Shown: positions 43,423 through 52,266 of the stretch, one piece after another
Numbering within the stretch: position 1 is the stretch's first letter
Layout: every line of letters begins with the position of its first letter
Origin: Metapseudomonas resinovorans DSM 21078
GTDB lineage: Bacteria > Pseudomonadota > Gammaproteobacteria > Pseudomonadales > Pseudomonadaceae
NCBI RefSeq assembly: GCF_000423545.1
Contig: NZ_AUIE01000023.1
Span: 59,015 to 123,014, forward strand
Direction of reading: 5' to 3'
DNA length: 64,000 nt
Program-made: the position numbers and the translations under genes
The notes under the pieces: model-generated
Told to the model about the DNA's origin: nothing
Seen by the model: only the letters and a program-made list of their open reading frames with translations
Databases searched by the model: none

Positions 43423-45033
43423 ATGTTGACCTGCGGAGAGCTGCTGGTTGAGCTGCTGGAAGGCTTTGGTGTGGATACCGTGTTCGGTATCCCTGGTGTG
43501 CACACGGTGGAGCTGTATCGCGGCCTCCCCAATACCGCTATCCGTCATGTGACGCCCCGCCACGAACAGGGCGCCGGCTTCATGGCTGACGGCTATGCCC
43601 GTGTCTCCGGCAAGCCGGGTGTGTGTTTCATCATCACCGGCCCGGGCATGACCAACATCACCACCGCCATGGGCCAGGCGTATGCGGACTCCATTCCCAT
43701 GCTGGTGATCTCCAGCGTCAACAACACCGAACAACTGGGCATGGGCGGTGGCCGCCTGCATGAGCTGCCGTCGCAGCGCAACCTGGTGTCCGGTGTCGCC
43801 GCCTTCAGCCACACCCTGATGCGCCCGGACGAACTGCCGGAGGTACTGACCCGCGCCTTCGCCGTGTTCAATGGCGCGCGTCCGCGCCCGGTGCACATCG
43901 AGATCCCGATCGACGTGATCACCGCCCCGGCCGACCACGTACGCCGCAAGCTGGGCGCACTGCCGAGCCGCCCCGGCCCTTGCCTGGACGCCATCGCCCG
44001 CGCGGCCGAAATGCTCAAGGGTGCCAAGCGCCCGTTGGTCCTGCTGGGTGGCGGCTGCGCTGATGCGGGCGCTGAAGCCCAGCGTCTGGTCGAAGCGCTG
44101 GATGCACCTACCGCGTACACCATCAACGCCAAGGGCGTACTGCCCAAGGGCCACCCGCTGGCGCTGGGCTGCAACCAGGCCTGGGTGCCGGTGCGCCAGA
44201 TGGTGCTGGAATCGGACGTGGTGCTGGCCATCGGTACCGAGTTGGGCGAAACCGACTACGACGTGGTGTTCGACGGCAACTTCCGTATCGAGAGCCAGTT
44301 GATTCGCATCGACATCGACGCCGAGCAATTGAATCGCAACTACCCGGCCGACATCGCCATCCTCAGTGATTCCCGCAAGGCCATTGCTGCCCTGGCCGAC
44401 GCCCTCGGCGCGGGTGCTGCCTTCAATGCCGACAGCGCGGGCTCGAAGCGCGCCGCCGCTGTACGCGAGCAACTGGACGCCCAGTGGCCGGAAAGCTGGA
44501 ATGGTCAGCGCAAGGTGCTGGAGACTCTGCAGCAGACCCTGCCGGACCTGATTGTGGCGGGCGATTCGACCCAGCCGGTGTATTCCGGCAACCACCTGTT
44601 CGAGGCCACCCGCCCGCGTAGCTGGTTCAACTCCGCGACTGGCTACGGCACCTTGGGCTACGGCCTGCCGGCGGCCGTTGGCGCCAAGCTGGCCGCCCCC
44701 GAGCGCCCGGTGATCGCGCTGATCGGCGACGGTGGTATCCAGTTCACCCTGCCGGAACTGGCCTCGGCCGTGGAAGCCGGCGCGCCGATCATCGTGCTGC
44801 TGTGGAACAACAGCGGCTACGGCGAGATCAAGCGCTACATGAAGAACCGCGATATCCCCACCATCGGCGTCGACATCTACACCCCGGACTTCCAGGGCCT
44901 GGCCCGTGCCTTTGGCTGCAATGCCGAAAAGGCGGAAAGCCTGGACCACCTGGCCGAGTTGCTGAAGACCGCCGCCAAAGCCGACCGCCCGACGGTGATC
45001 GAAGTGTGGGAGCACGCGGAGTTCCTGCAGTAA
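43423..45033 (+). CDS. ThDP-dependent 2-oxoacid decarboxylase, AruI type
   Basis: 536 residues from ATG 43423 (GGAGG 9 nt upstream). ThDP-enzyme layout: N-terminal PYR domain with the catalytic Glu in TPRHEQGAGFMADGYARVSG, central domain, and C-terminal PP domain with the metal motif LIGDGGIQFTLPELASAVEAGAPIIVLLWNNSGYG. The closest recognised family is 5-guanidino-2-oxopentanoate decarboxylase (arginine transaminase pathway); acetolactate-synthase-like decarboxylases are the alternative. Its usual partner AruH is absent. Operator and neighbours suggest control with lutABC. Confidence 0.8.
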   Translation: MLTCGELLVELLEGFGVDTVFGIPGVHTVELYRGLPNTAIRHVTPRHEQGAGFMADGYARVSGKPGVCFIITGPGMTNITTAMGQAYADSIPMLVISSVNNTEQLGMGGGRLHELPSQRNLVSGVAAFSHTLMRPDELPEVLTRAFAVFNGARPRPVHIEIPIDVITAPADHVRRKLGALPSRPGPCLDAIARAAEMLKGAKRPLVLLGGGCADAGAEAQRLVEALDAPTAYTINAKGVLPKGHPLALGCNQAWVPVRQMVLESDVVLAIGTELGETDYDVVFDGNFRIESQLIRIDIDAEQLNRNYPADIAILSDSRKAIAALADALGAGAAFNADSAGSKRAAAVREQLDAQWPESWNGQRKVLETLQQTLPDLIVAGDSTQPVYSGNHLFEATRPRSWFNSATGYGTLGYGLPAAVGAKLAAPERPVIALIGDGGIQFTLPELASAVEAGAPIIVLLWNNSGYGEIKRYMKNRDIPTIGVDIYTPDFQGLARAFGCNAEKAESLDHLAELLKTAAKADRPTVIEVWEHAEFLQ

Positions 45034-45053
45034 CGGAGTGGCTTCCGTTTTTC

Positions 45054-45152
45054 TGTGGGGGCGAATTCATTCGCCAAGGGCAGCGTAGCTGCCCCCATCG
45101 AGGCTGCAGGGCGAACCTGCGGTCCGCTTGGCGATTGAAATCGCCCCTACAA
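45054..45152 (-). repeat. Interspersed palindromic element, copy A3 (inverted relative to A2)
   Basis: 99 bp. Read on the minus strand it is TTGTAGGGGCGATTTCAATC, a GCCAAGCGGACCGCAGGTTCG stretch and a GGCGAATGAATTCGCC hairpin, matching copy A2 over most of its length. With A2 it brackets the decarboxylase gene as an inverted pair. Confidence 0.82.
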
Positions 45153-45217
45153 GTGCGTGCTCCACTGGGCGCCAATGGGGATAATGCGCCTCCCCTGAAA
45201 TGGCGCCAGAGGCCAGG

Positions 45218-46243
45218 ATGTCGACCAAGAGCAAACCCACGCTGCAGGACGTAGCCCGGCTCGCCGGGGTTTCCGGCATGACGGTGTCGCGGGCCCTCTC
45301 CAAGCCCGACGTGGTCTCTGAGCAGACCCGGCTGAAGGTCGAGCAGGCGGTGCGCGAGCTGGGCTACGTGCCCAACCTCGCCGCCAGCCAGCTGGTGACG
45401 CGCCGCAGCGGCATCGTCGGGGCGCTGATCACCACCATCACCAACCCCATCCTCGCCACCACCATCGAGATCCTCCAGCAGGGCCTGGCCCGCGCCGGCT
45501 ATCACCTGCTGATCGGTGAAACCCGATTCTCCCAGGAAGAAGAAGGCAAGCTGCTGCGGGCGTTCCTCGGCCGGCAATTGGATGGCCTGATCCTCGCCTA
45601 TGGCTATCACGCGCCGGAAACCCTGGAGCTGCTCCAGTCCACCGATGTTCCGGTGATCGAACTCTGGGACCTGCCCGAGGGCGAAATGCCGCGCCAGCCG
45701 GTGGGGCAAGTGGTGGGCTTCTCCAACTGGGCCGCCGGCGCTGCGGCGGGGCGCCACCTGGTGGAATGCGGTTACCACAGACCGGCCTTTTTCGGGTACG
45801 ACGATGAGCGCGAAAACCTGCGCTTCGCCGGTTTCCGCCAGGCCGTTCTCGACGGTTTGGGCATCGAACCGCAGCGTTTCAATACTTCGCCTGTGCCGCA
45901 CATCGATGACGGCGTGGAGGTGATCCAGCGCATCGCTCGCGGCGAGATCAACTGCGACAGCGCTTTTTTTACCAACGACATGCCAGCCATTGGTGCGCTC
46001 TTCACCTGCCAACGCCTGGGCGTCCGGGTTCCGGACGAACTGGCCATTTGTGGCTTCGGTGACCTGCCCATTGCGCGGGTGGCGATGCCCTCGCTGACGA
46101 CCGTGCGAATCCCCGCCGAGCGTGTGGCCAACGCCACCGTGGAGTTGCTCTGCCAGCGCATTCGCGGCGAGCAATCCTGGGACGCACTGGTGGACGTGGG
46201 CAGCGAACTGGTGGCGCGGGAGTCGACGGCGCTAAGGCGTTAA
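45218..46243 (+). CDS. LacI-family transcriptional repressor, GntR-like
   Basis: 341 residues from ATG 45218. The N-terminal helix-turn-helix and hinge (TLQDVARLAGVSGMTVSRALSKPDVVSEQTR, then LGYVPNLAASQLVTRRS) are typical of LacI family members, and the C-terminal part is a periplasmic-binding-protein-like effector domain. VSGMTVSRAL is close to the GntR recognition helix, in keeping with the ATGTTA-N4-TAACA sites nearby. Convergent with lutC, with a 12-bp overlap of the 3' ends. The likely effector is unknown; lactate or a 2-oxoacid is a guess from the targets. Confidence 0.87.
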   Translation: MSTKSKPTLQDVARLAGVSGMTVSRALSKPDVVSEQTRLKVEQAVRELGYVPNLAASQLVTRRSGIVGALITTITNPILATTIEILQQGLARAGYHLLIGETRFSQEEEGKLLRAFLGRQLDGLILAYGYHAPETLELLQSTDVPVIELWDLPEGEMPRQPVGQVVGFSNWAAGAAAGRHLVECGYHRPAFFGYDDERENLRFAGFRQAVLDGLGIEPQRFNTSPVPHIDDGVEVIQRIARGEINCDSAFFTNDMPAIGALFTCQRLGVRVPDELAICGFGDLPIARVAMPSLTTVRIPAERVANATVELLCQRIRGEQSWDALVDVGSELVARESTALRR

Positions 46244-46843
46244 CAACACGTGCACCGCGCGCGGCCCATGGGCGCCGTAGAGCAACTGGCCGCCGATGTC
46301 CGCCGTGCTGGACGGACCGGTCACCAGATGCACTGCCTGGGTGTCGCGCCCCGTCAACAACGGCCAGAGTTGCTCCAGGCGAGCCAGCAGCCGGCTGCGT
46401 GACAGCACCACCAGGTGATGCTCCGGCAGGAAGTTGAGCCGGGGCGGGTTGTCGGCATCGGCGAGCATCACCAGGCTGCCCGTTGCGGCGATGCCGGCGA
46501 AGGCCTTGCCCACGGCGACAGTGTGATGGGGCAGGGCGCTGCCGACGTCCACCGGCAGGTCGCGCCAATCCAGGCTGGCCAGGGATGGGGCGAGGGCGAC
46601 CGGTCCTGCCAGTCGCCGCCGCGCCAGATAGCCGGCGAGGGCGTCGGGCAGCGCCTGCATGCCTGGCAGGCATTCCATGGTCACGCCGGTGACGGCGAGC
46701 CGTTCGCGCAGGTGTTGTTCCAGGTTGCCGGCAGCGGCGAGGGCAATTGCGCTGGAGAACGGCCTGGGCGCCGGTGCATCACCCGGCTGACGCCCGACTG
46801 CCAGGCGAATCTTGTCGAGGATCGCTGCGCGTGAGCCGCTCAT
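46232..46843 (-). CDS. lutC: LutC/YkgG-family lactate-utilisation protein
   Basis: 203 residues from ATG 46843, overlapping the lutB stop (ATGA); AGGAACG precedes it. The LUD domain is recognisable in LAPSLASLDWRDLPVDVG, VAVGKAFAGIAATGSLVMLADADNPPRLNFLPEHHLVVL and HLVTGPSSTADIGGQLLYGAHGPRAVHVLLT. It is the third component of the LutABC iron-sulfur L-lactate oxidation complex. Confidence 0.9.
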   Translation of the reverse strand: MSGSRAAILDKIRLAVGRQPGDAPAPRPFSSAIALAAAGNLEQHLRERLAVTGVTMECLPGMQALPDALAGYLARRRLAGPVALAPSLASLDWRDLPVDVGSALPHHTVAVGKAFAGIAATGSLVMLADADNPPRLNFLPEHHLVVLSRSRLLARLEQLWPLLTGRDTQAVHLVTGPSSTADIGGQLLYGAHGPRAVHVLLTP

Positions 46844-48252
46844 GGTCCGTTCCTCTTCTGTTGCTTTTCCCAGAGTTGCTGGAAGGTCGCGCCCTGTGGC
46901 GCCGGCATGTCGCGTTCGGCTGTCCAGGCACCGGCAAGGGGCAGGCGACGCAAACGTCCTCGGCTGCCGGCAACCCGGCGCAGGATTTGCGCGAGCATCG
47001 CGCTGGCGAACCGGTAAAGGGCAGGGCGGCGCGCCAGGGCGCCCCACAGGCGCAGGCCCCAGCGACTGCCGGTTGGCGTCAGGTGCCGTTGCCACTGCTG
47101 ATGGCGCAGTTCGCGGAGCATGTCGGGCAGAGGGATCTGCATCGGGCAGACTTCTTTGCAGCGGCCATTCAGGGTACAGGCGTTGGGCAGGTCGCGGGTG
47201 TCCTCAAGACCGGCCAGGTTCGGCGTCCAGACCGATCCCATGGGGCCGGGATAGATCCAGCCATAGGCATGTCCGCCGACCCAGTTGTACACCGGGCAGT
47301 TGTCCATGCACGCGGCGCAGCGGATGCAGCGCAGCATGGGGCGGAATGCGCCGGCGAGCATTTCGCTGCGGCCATTGTCCAGCAACACCACATGGCATTC
47401 CTCGGGACCGTCATCGGCTGGGCCGCCGTAGATCGAGGTGTAGCTGGTCAGCGGCTGGCCGGTGGCACTGAGGGCCAGTAGTTGCAGATGGGTGCCCGCG
47501 TCGGCCAGCGTCGGCAACACCTTCTCGATGCTCGCCAGGACAATGCGCACCCGTGGCAGCAAGCTGGTGAGGTCGCCGTTGCCCTCGTTGGTCACCAGCA
47601 CGTGCGTGCCGTCTTCGGCAACGAGGAAGTTGGCGCCGGTGATGCCTACGTCCGCATCGATGAACCGCTGGCGCAGCAGCCGACGGGCTTCCGCCAGCAG
47701 GTCTGCCGGGTCGAGCAGGTACTCGTCGCGGCCCAGCTCCTGGTGATGCTCATGGAACAGCGCCTGTACCTGCCGGAGCGTCTTGTGGATCGCCGGGCCG
47801 TTGATGTGGCTGGGCGGTTCGTCGGCCAACTGAAGGATGTACTCGCCCAGGTCGGTTTCGAAGCGCTGGATGCCGGCGCGGGCCAGGGCGGCGTTGATGC
47901 CCATTTCTTCGCCGATCATGGTCTTGCCTTTGATGACCTGGCGCGCTCCGGCCTGCCGGCAGATGGCGAGGACTTGCGCCTGGGCTTCCTCCGGGGTGGC
48001 GGCCCAATGGACCTGGACGCCGCGTCGGGCGGCAGCGGCTTCGTAGCGCTCCAGGTAATGGTCGAGGTGCGCCAGGGTGTGATCCTTGATGGCGCGTGCC
48101 TCGTCGCGCAGGGCCTGGAAACTGCCGGTGGCACCTACCTGGCGGCGAACGTGGGCGGCGAAATGGCGGTTGTCGGCCATCGCCTCTTGCAGTTCGGGAT
48201 CGAATAGCGCGACACGGGCCGCAGACTTGAAGCGCGCGGAACGCAATTCCAT
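46840..48252 (-). CDS. lutB: LutB-family iron-sulfur lactate-utilisation protein
   Basis: 470 residues from ATG 48252, overlapping the lutA stop by ATGA. N-terminal LUD domain (VIKGKTMIGEEMGINAAL, TGANFLVAEDGTHVLVTNEGNGDL), then two [4Fe-4S] motifs, CIRCAACMDNCP and a second CTLNGRCKEVCP. Electron-carrying subunit of LutABC. The open frame continues to 48474 without any protein-like content. Confidence 0.92.
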   Translation of the reverse strand: MELRSARFKSAARVALFDPELQEAMADNRHFAAHVRRQVGATGSFQALRDEARAIKDHTLAHLDHYLERYEAAAARRGVQVHWAATPEEAQAQVLAICRQAGARQVIKGKTMIGEEMGINAALARAGIQRFETDLGEYILQLADEPPSHINGPAIHKTLRQVQALFHEHHQELGRDEYLLDPADLLAEARRLLRQRFIDADVGITGANFLVAEDGTHVLVTNEGNGDLTSLLPRVRIVLASIEKVLPTLADAGTHLQLLALSATGQPLTSYTSIYGGPADDGPEECHVVLLDNGRSEMLAGAFRPMLRCIRCAACMDNCPVYNWVGGHAYGWIYPGPMGSVWTPNLAGLEDTRDLPNACTLNGRCKEVCPMQIPLPDMLRELRHQQWQRHLTPTGSRWGLRLWGALARRPALYRFASAMLAQILRRVAGSRGRLRRLPLAGAWTAERDMPAPQGATFQQLWEKQQKRNGP

Positions 48253-49019
48253 CAGTCGCTTCTCCCTTCGCCGATGGCGAGGCCGTCGGCCATGCCCGCC
48301 AGCACTTCGGCGGCGTGGAATACCCGTACCGGACTGCCCAGCCGGGTCAGGCGGCCGCTGATGTTGAGCAGGCAACCGAGGTCGCCGCCGAGCACGATGT
48401 CGGCGCCGCTGGCATGGATGTTCGCGACCTTCTGGCTGGCCATGCGTGCGGAAATGTCGGGGTACTTCACACAAAAGGTGCCGCCGAAGCCGCAGCAGGT
48501 TTCCGCTTCGTCCATTTCCACCTGTTCCAGCTCGTCGACCCCGGCCAACAGGCGCCGTGGTTGGTGCTTGATGCCCAGCTCACGCAGGCCGGAGCAGCTG
48601 TCGTGATAAGTGGCAATGCCAGGCAGGCGGGCGGTGGGGCGGAAGTTCATGACGTCGTCTAGGAAGCTCAACAGCTCATGGCTGCGGCCGGCCAGGTCGA
48701 GCGCACGTCCATGCCAGGCTGCGTCGTCCTCGAACAGCTGCGGGTAGTGCAGCTTGAGAAGACTGACGCAGGAGCCGGAGGGGCCCACCACGTAGTCATA
48801 GCCGTCGAACGCCTCGATCAGCTTCCGCGCGAGATCACGTGCGAGTCCTGTGGCGCCGCTGTTGAATGCCGGCTGCCCGCAGCAGGTCTGGTTCGCGGGC
48901 ACTTCCACCTGGCAGCCGGCCTGTTCCAGCAGGCGGACGGCAGCGAAGCCGACACTGGGGCGGTAGAGGTCCACCAGGCAGGTGTGAAAGAGCGCCACGC
49001 GAGGTTTCGGGTTGGACAT
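48252..49019 (-). CDS. lutA: LutA-family cysteine-rich (CCG) lactate-utilisation protein
   Basis: 255 residues with two cysteine-rich CCG modules: NQTCCGQPAFNSG with downstream SGSCVSLL, and TYHDSCSGLRELG with AETCCGFGGTFCVKY. The glycolate-oxidase-GlcF-like CCG repeats bind Fe-S in related proteins. First gene of the lutABC operon (A, B, C joined by ATGA overlaps), with the GntR-type operator 40 bp upstream of the start codon. Confidence 0.92.
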   Translation of the reverse strand: MSNPKPRVALFHTCLVDLYRPSVGFAAVRLLEQAGCQVEVPANQTCCGQPAFNSGATGLARDLARKLIEAFDGYDYVVGPSGSCVSLLKLHYPQLFEDDAAWHGRALDLAGRSHELLSFLDDVMNFRPTARLPGIATYHDSCSGLRELGIKHQPRRLLAGVDELEQVEMDEAETCCGFGGTFCVKYPDISARMASQKVANIHASGADIVLGGDLGCLLNISGRLTRLGSPVRVFHAAEVLAGMADGLAIGEGRSD

Positions 49020-49058
49020 CGGGCACCGGCTGAGTCGAAGTTGGGTGTGGCGGACTCT

Positions 49059-49074
49059 ATGTTAGCGATAACAT
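49059..49074 (-). promoter_or_regulatory. GntR/LacI-type operator upstream of lutABC
   Basis: ATGTTAGCGATAACAT, half-sites ATGTTA and TAACAT around GCGA: palindromic except at the centre and one base off the gluconate-repressor type ATGTTACCGGTAACAT. It lies between divergent lutA and the LuxR gene and could affect both. Confidence 0.78.
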
Positions 49075-49128
49075 CCATGTCAACGCGATACCGGACAGGG
49101 GTGACCTGCGGTCCGGGGCTGGTGGAGA

Positions 49129-49968
49129 ATGCAGCGTTTTCCTTTCCCGAGTCGCGATGCCTTGAGCTCCTCCGTCTTCGACCTTGCCCAGTGGCTACGA
49201 CTGGAAGCCAGCCTGATCGATACCATCGGCCAGCCGGAATTTCCCGCGCGCCTGCTGCAGGCACTCTTCGCTGCCGTGCCCATCGACACGGCCTTCATCG
49301 TCGCCCATGCCCCGGGCCAGCCCCCGCTCATGCTGGAGGAAGGGCGGGTGCTGCCCGCGCGGCGCGAGGAGGTTCATCGCTATCTGGCCGGCCCTTACCT
49401 GCTGGACCCGGTGCATCTGGCGTGTGTCGAGGGGCGTCGTCAGGGATTGGTGCGGCTGGCGGATATCGCCCCCGACCAGTTCCAGGAGTCCGAGTACTAC
49501 CGCAACTTCTACGCCTCCCACGGGCTGGCGGATGAAGTGAACATTCTCATCGGCCTGGAGCGCGCAGGTGGCATTGCCCTGTCGATGGGACGAATCGCTT
49601 CGCACGGCGCCTTCGCGCCCGAGGAGCTTGCCGTGTTGGCCTCTATCGAGCCTTTGGTGGCCGCTGCTGCCCGCAGGCACTGGGCTGCGGAAGCGGTCAG
49701 CGGCGATGGCGCGGGGCAGGCCCTGCACGCGCAGTTGGAACGCGCCTTCAACCGTTTCGGTGGTGACTGCCTGACTGATCGGGAGGCTGAAGTCGCGCGG
49801 CTGATCCTGCGGGGGCACTCGTCGAAATCGGTGGCGCATGAACTGGCCATCAGCGCGGATACGGTGCGGGTCCATCGCAAGAATATCCATGCCAAGCTCG
49901 GCATCAGCTCCCAGGGCGAACTGTTCTCGCTGTTCCTGGCTGCCATCGCCACGCCGGGCGCGGCATGA
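49129..49968 (+). CDS. LuxR-family transcriptional regulator
   Basis: 279 residues. The C-terminal LuxR helix-turn-helix is clear: LTDREAEVARLILRGHSSKSVAHELAISADTVRVHRKNIHAKLGISSQGELF. The N-terminal 200 residues form a globular sensor (RLEASLIDTIGQPEFPARLLQALFAAVPIDTAFI) without an obvious autoinducer-binding signature, and no luxI is present. Position directly upstream of the carbamoylase-amidinotransferase genes makes those its likely targets. Confidence 0.9.
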   Translation: MQRFPFPSRDALSSSVFDLAQWLRLEASLIDTIGQPEFPARLLQALFAAVPIDTAFIVAHAPGQPPLMLEEGRVLPARREEVHRYLAGPYLLDPVHLACVEGRRQGLVRLADIAPDQFQESEYYRNFYASHGLADEVNILIGLERAGGIALSMGRIASHGAFAPEELAVLASIEPLVAAAARRHWAAEAVSGDGAGQALHAQLERAFNRFGGDCLTDREAEVARLILRGHSSKSVAHELAISADTVRVHRKNIHAKLGISSQGELFSLFLAAIATPGAA

Positions 49969-49977
49969 CCGGGCACT

Positions 49978-49993
49978 TACCCTAATCTGGGTA
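49978..49993 (+). promoter_or_regulatory. TACCC-N6-GGGTA palindrome between the LuxR gene and the carbamoylase gene
   Basis: TACCCTAATCTGGGTA, an inverted repeat of 5-bp half-sites located about 84 bp ahead of the carbamoylase start. TACCC/GGGTA palindromes are typical targets of LuxR-type response regulators in pseudomonads, so it may be the site of the adjacent LuxR protein. Confidence 0.4.
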
Positions 49994-50076
49994 TGGTTCC
50001 GCCCGATGGCCGAACCTAGGCTGTCCCCCATCGTCACCACCGGCCGCGCGCCGGTGGCCAACCGGGAGACAGCTGC

Positions 50077-51324
50077 ATGGCCAACACACACATCCATTCA
50101 TTGCGCATCAGCGGCGAGCGCCTCTGGGGGCGCCTCATGGACATGGCGCGGATCGGTGCCACCGAGCAGGGCGGTTGCAACCGCCAGGCCCTGACCGACC
50201 TGGACAAGGCCGGGCGCGACCTTTTCGTGGGCTGGTGCCGCGAAGCAGGTTGCGAGATCAGCGTGGACCAGATGGGCAACGTCTTCGCCCGCCGCGCCGG
50301 CCTTGAAGACGACCTGCCGCCGGTGCTCACCGGCTCGCATCTGGATACCCAGCCTACCGGTGGCCGCTTCGATGGCGTTTATGGCGTGCTGGCGGGGCTG
50401 GAGGTGATCCAGACCCTGAACGACGCCGGCATTCGCACGCGTGCCCCGCTGGAGGTGGCGGTGTGGACCAACGAAGAGGGCGCGCGCTTCTCGCCGGCCA
50501 TGATCGGCTCGGGTGTCTGGGCGGGTGCCTTCGACCTTGCCTATGGCCACGGCCGCACTGACAAGCAGGGCGCGAGTATCGCCAGCGAGCTGGCTCGCAT
50601 CGGCTACTTGGGCGAGCACCCCGCGCGGGCTCGCCCGTTGACGGCCTCCTTCGAAGTGCATATCGAGCAGGGGCCGATCCTCGAAACCGAGGGCCTACAG
50701 GTGGGCGTGGTCACCGGGGTGCAAGGTATCCGTTGGTACGACCTGACCCTGGAGGGGCAGCCGGTGCATGCCGGCCCCACGCCGATGACGGTGCGTCGCG
50801 ATCCATTCATGGGGCTTGGCGCCATCCTTCCGCGCCTTTACCAACTGGCCGAGGAACATGGGCCCTGGGCTCGCGTGACCTTTGGCGACATCCGCGCCGA
50901 GCCCGGCTCGCGCAATACGGTGCCGGAGCGCCTGGTACTGGCGGTGGACTTGCGCCACCCGGACCAGGCCGTGCTGGAGCGGCTGGACATCGACTTTCGC
51001 CGCATCGTTGCCGAAGAGGCCAGTCGCCATCGTTTGCAGGCCGACATTCGCGAGGAATGGCATTCCCCTGCGGTGACGTTCAATGGCGATTGCGTGGCGG
51101 CCGTGCAAGGCGCGGTGGATGCGCTCGGCTATTCGCATCTGCGGATGTGCAGCGGCGCCGGCCATGATTCGGTGTACCTGTCGCGAGTCGCCCCCACCAG
51201 CATGATCTTCGTCCCCTGCGAAGGGGGCATCAGCCACAACGAGGCGGAAAACGCCGCACCTGCCGACCTTGAAGCCGGCGCCAACGTCCTGCTGCACGCC
51301 ATGCTGCGCATGGCTCAATCCTGA
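50077..51324 (+). CDS. Zn-dependent amidase/carbamoylase, M20 (AmaB/HyuC) type
   Basis: 415 residues. Metal-site and catalytic residues of the allantoate amidohydrolase/N-carbamoyl-L-amino-acid hydrolase group are visible: GSHLDTQ, GGRFDGVYGVLAGLEV, WTNEEGARF, SFEVHIEQGP and GGISHNEAE. These enzymes split ureido or carbamoyl groups. The amidinotransferase-like gene follows after 13 bp, so both probably act in one catabolic route. Substrate unknown. Confidence 0.9.
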   Translation: MANTHIHSLRISGERLWGRLMDMARIGATEQGGCNRQALTDLDKAGRDLFVGWCREAGCEISVDQMGNVFARRAGLEDDLPPVLTGSHLDTQPTGGRFDGVYGVLAGLEVIQTLNDAGIRTRAPLEVAVWTNEEGARFSPAMIGSGVWAGAFDLAYGHGRTDKQGASIASELARIGYLGEHPARARPLTASFEVHIEQGPILETEGLQVGVVTGVQGIRWYDLTLEGQPVHAGPTPMTVRRDPFMGLGAILPRLYQLAEEHGPWARVTFGDIRAEPGSRNTVPERLVLAVDLRHPDQAVLERLDIDFRRIVAEEASRHRLQADIREEWHSPAVTFNGDCVAAVQGAVDALGYSHLRMCSGAGHDSVYLSRVAPTSMIFVPCEGGISHNEAENAAPADLEAGANVLLHAMLRMAQS

Positions 51325-51337
51325 CCTGGAGAACCTG

Positions 51338-52249
51338 ATGAGCGCATTCACCCTGAAACACCGCCGCGACGGTGGCGACACCCCTCGCCTGGAAAACTGG
51401 GGGGCTGATTCCGAGTACGGCGTCCTGCGTGACGTCCTGCTCGGCCCGGTGGATCACTACCACTGGCTGGAAACCAGCTCCATCTCGCGCAAGAGCCTGC
51501 GCCTTGGCTATCGCTTCGACGCATCCGTGGCGCGTGCCCAGCACGCGGAGATGGTGGACGCGTATCGAGAGGCGGGCGTGACGGTGCACATGCTGCCGAC
51601 GGACCCGAGCCTGAAGTATCAGGTGTTCGCCCGAGACTCCAGCGTGATGACGCCCTTCGGTCCGATTGTCACCCAGATGGCCCAGTGGTGGCGTCGTGGC
51701 GAGTACGCGCCGGTGATCCAGTTCTACAAGGACAACGGCATCCCGATTTACGACATGGTCACCGCCGGGTCTTTCGAAGGCGGCGACTTCATGATGCTGC
51801 AGCCGGGCGTGATTCTCTGTGGCTATACCGGCGAGCGCTCCCAGGAGCCGGCGGTGCAGCAGATGAAGGGCTGGCTGGAGGCTGAAGGCTGGGAAGTGAA
51901 GCTCTACGGCATGGACCCCTTCTTCGTACACATGGACGCCCTCTGCGTGATGCTGGCCGAGCGTCTGGCCGCCGTGTGCGTGGATGCCGTGGAGCCGGAG
52001 CTGGTTGACTGGCTGAAGGCCAAGGGCATCGAGATCGTCGATATTCCCTTCAAGGATGCGATGGAGCTGGGCTGCAATGTGGTGGCGCTGGGCGAGGGCA
52101 GGGTGCTGTTGCCGTCCACCAGCAAGACGCTGAAGGAGAAGTGCCTGGCCCTGGGCCTCAAGGTCTATGACCCGGACATCAGCATGATCGCCAAAGGCGG
52201 TGGCGGCGTGCATTGCATGTGCCAGCCCCTGCGCCGCGATTCGGTCTAG
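51338..52249 (+). CDS. Amidinotransferase/DDAH-superfamily enzyme
   Basis: 303 residues from ATG 51338 (GGAGA 7 nt upstream). The pentein fold residues are in place: FARDSSVMTPFG with Asp, GGDF near the middle (FEGGDFMML), the general-base His in FVHMDALCVML, and the C-terminal Cys in GGGGVHCMCQPL. The superfamily includes glycine amidinotransferase, DDAH and arginine deiminase, all acting on guanidino groups. Adjacent genes support a hydrolase on a guanidino compound rather than a transferase. The compound is unknown. Confidence 0.85.
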   Translation: MSAFTLKHRRDGGDTPRLENWGADSEYGVLRDVLLGPVDHYHWLETSSISRKSLRLGYRFDASVARAQHAEMVDAYREAGVTVHMLPTDPSLKYQVFARDSSVMTPFGPIVTQMAQWWRRGEYAPVIQFYKDNGIPIYDMVTAGSFEGGDFMMLQPGVILCGYTGERSQEPAVQQMKGWLEAEGWEVKLYGMDPFFVHMDALCVMLAERLAAVCVDAVEPELVDWLKAKGIEIVDIPFKDAMELGCNVVALGEGRVLLPSTSKTLKEKCLALGLKVYDPDISMIAKGGGGVHCMCQPLRRDSV

Positions 52250-52266
52250 AGACCGTCTCCTGCGAC

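Noticed and set aside
43378..45015. 545-codon minus-strand ORF covering the decarboxylase gene
   Set aside because: Shadow of the decarboxylase, whose ThDP motifs are clear on the plus strand.
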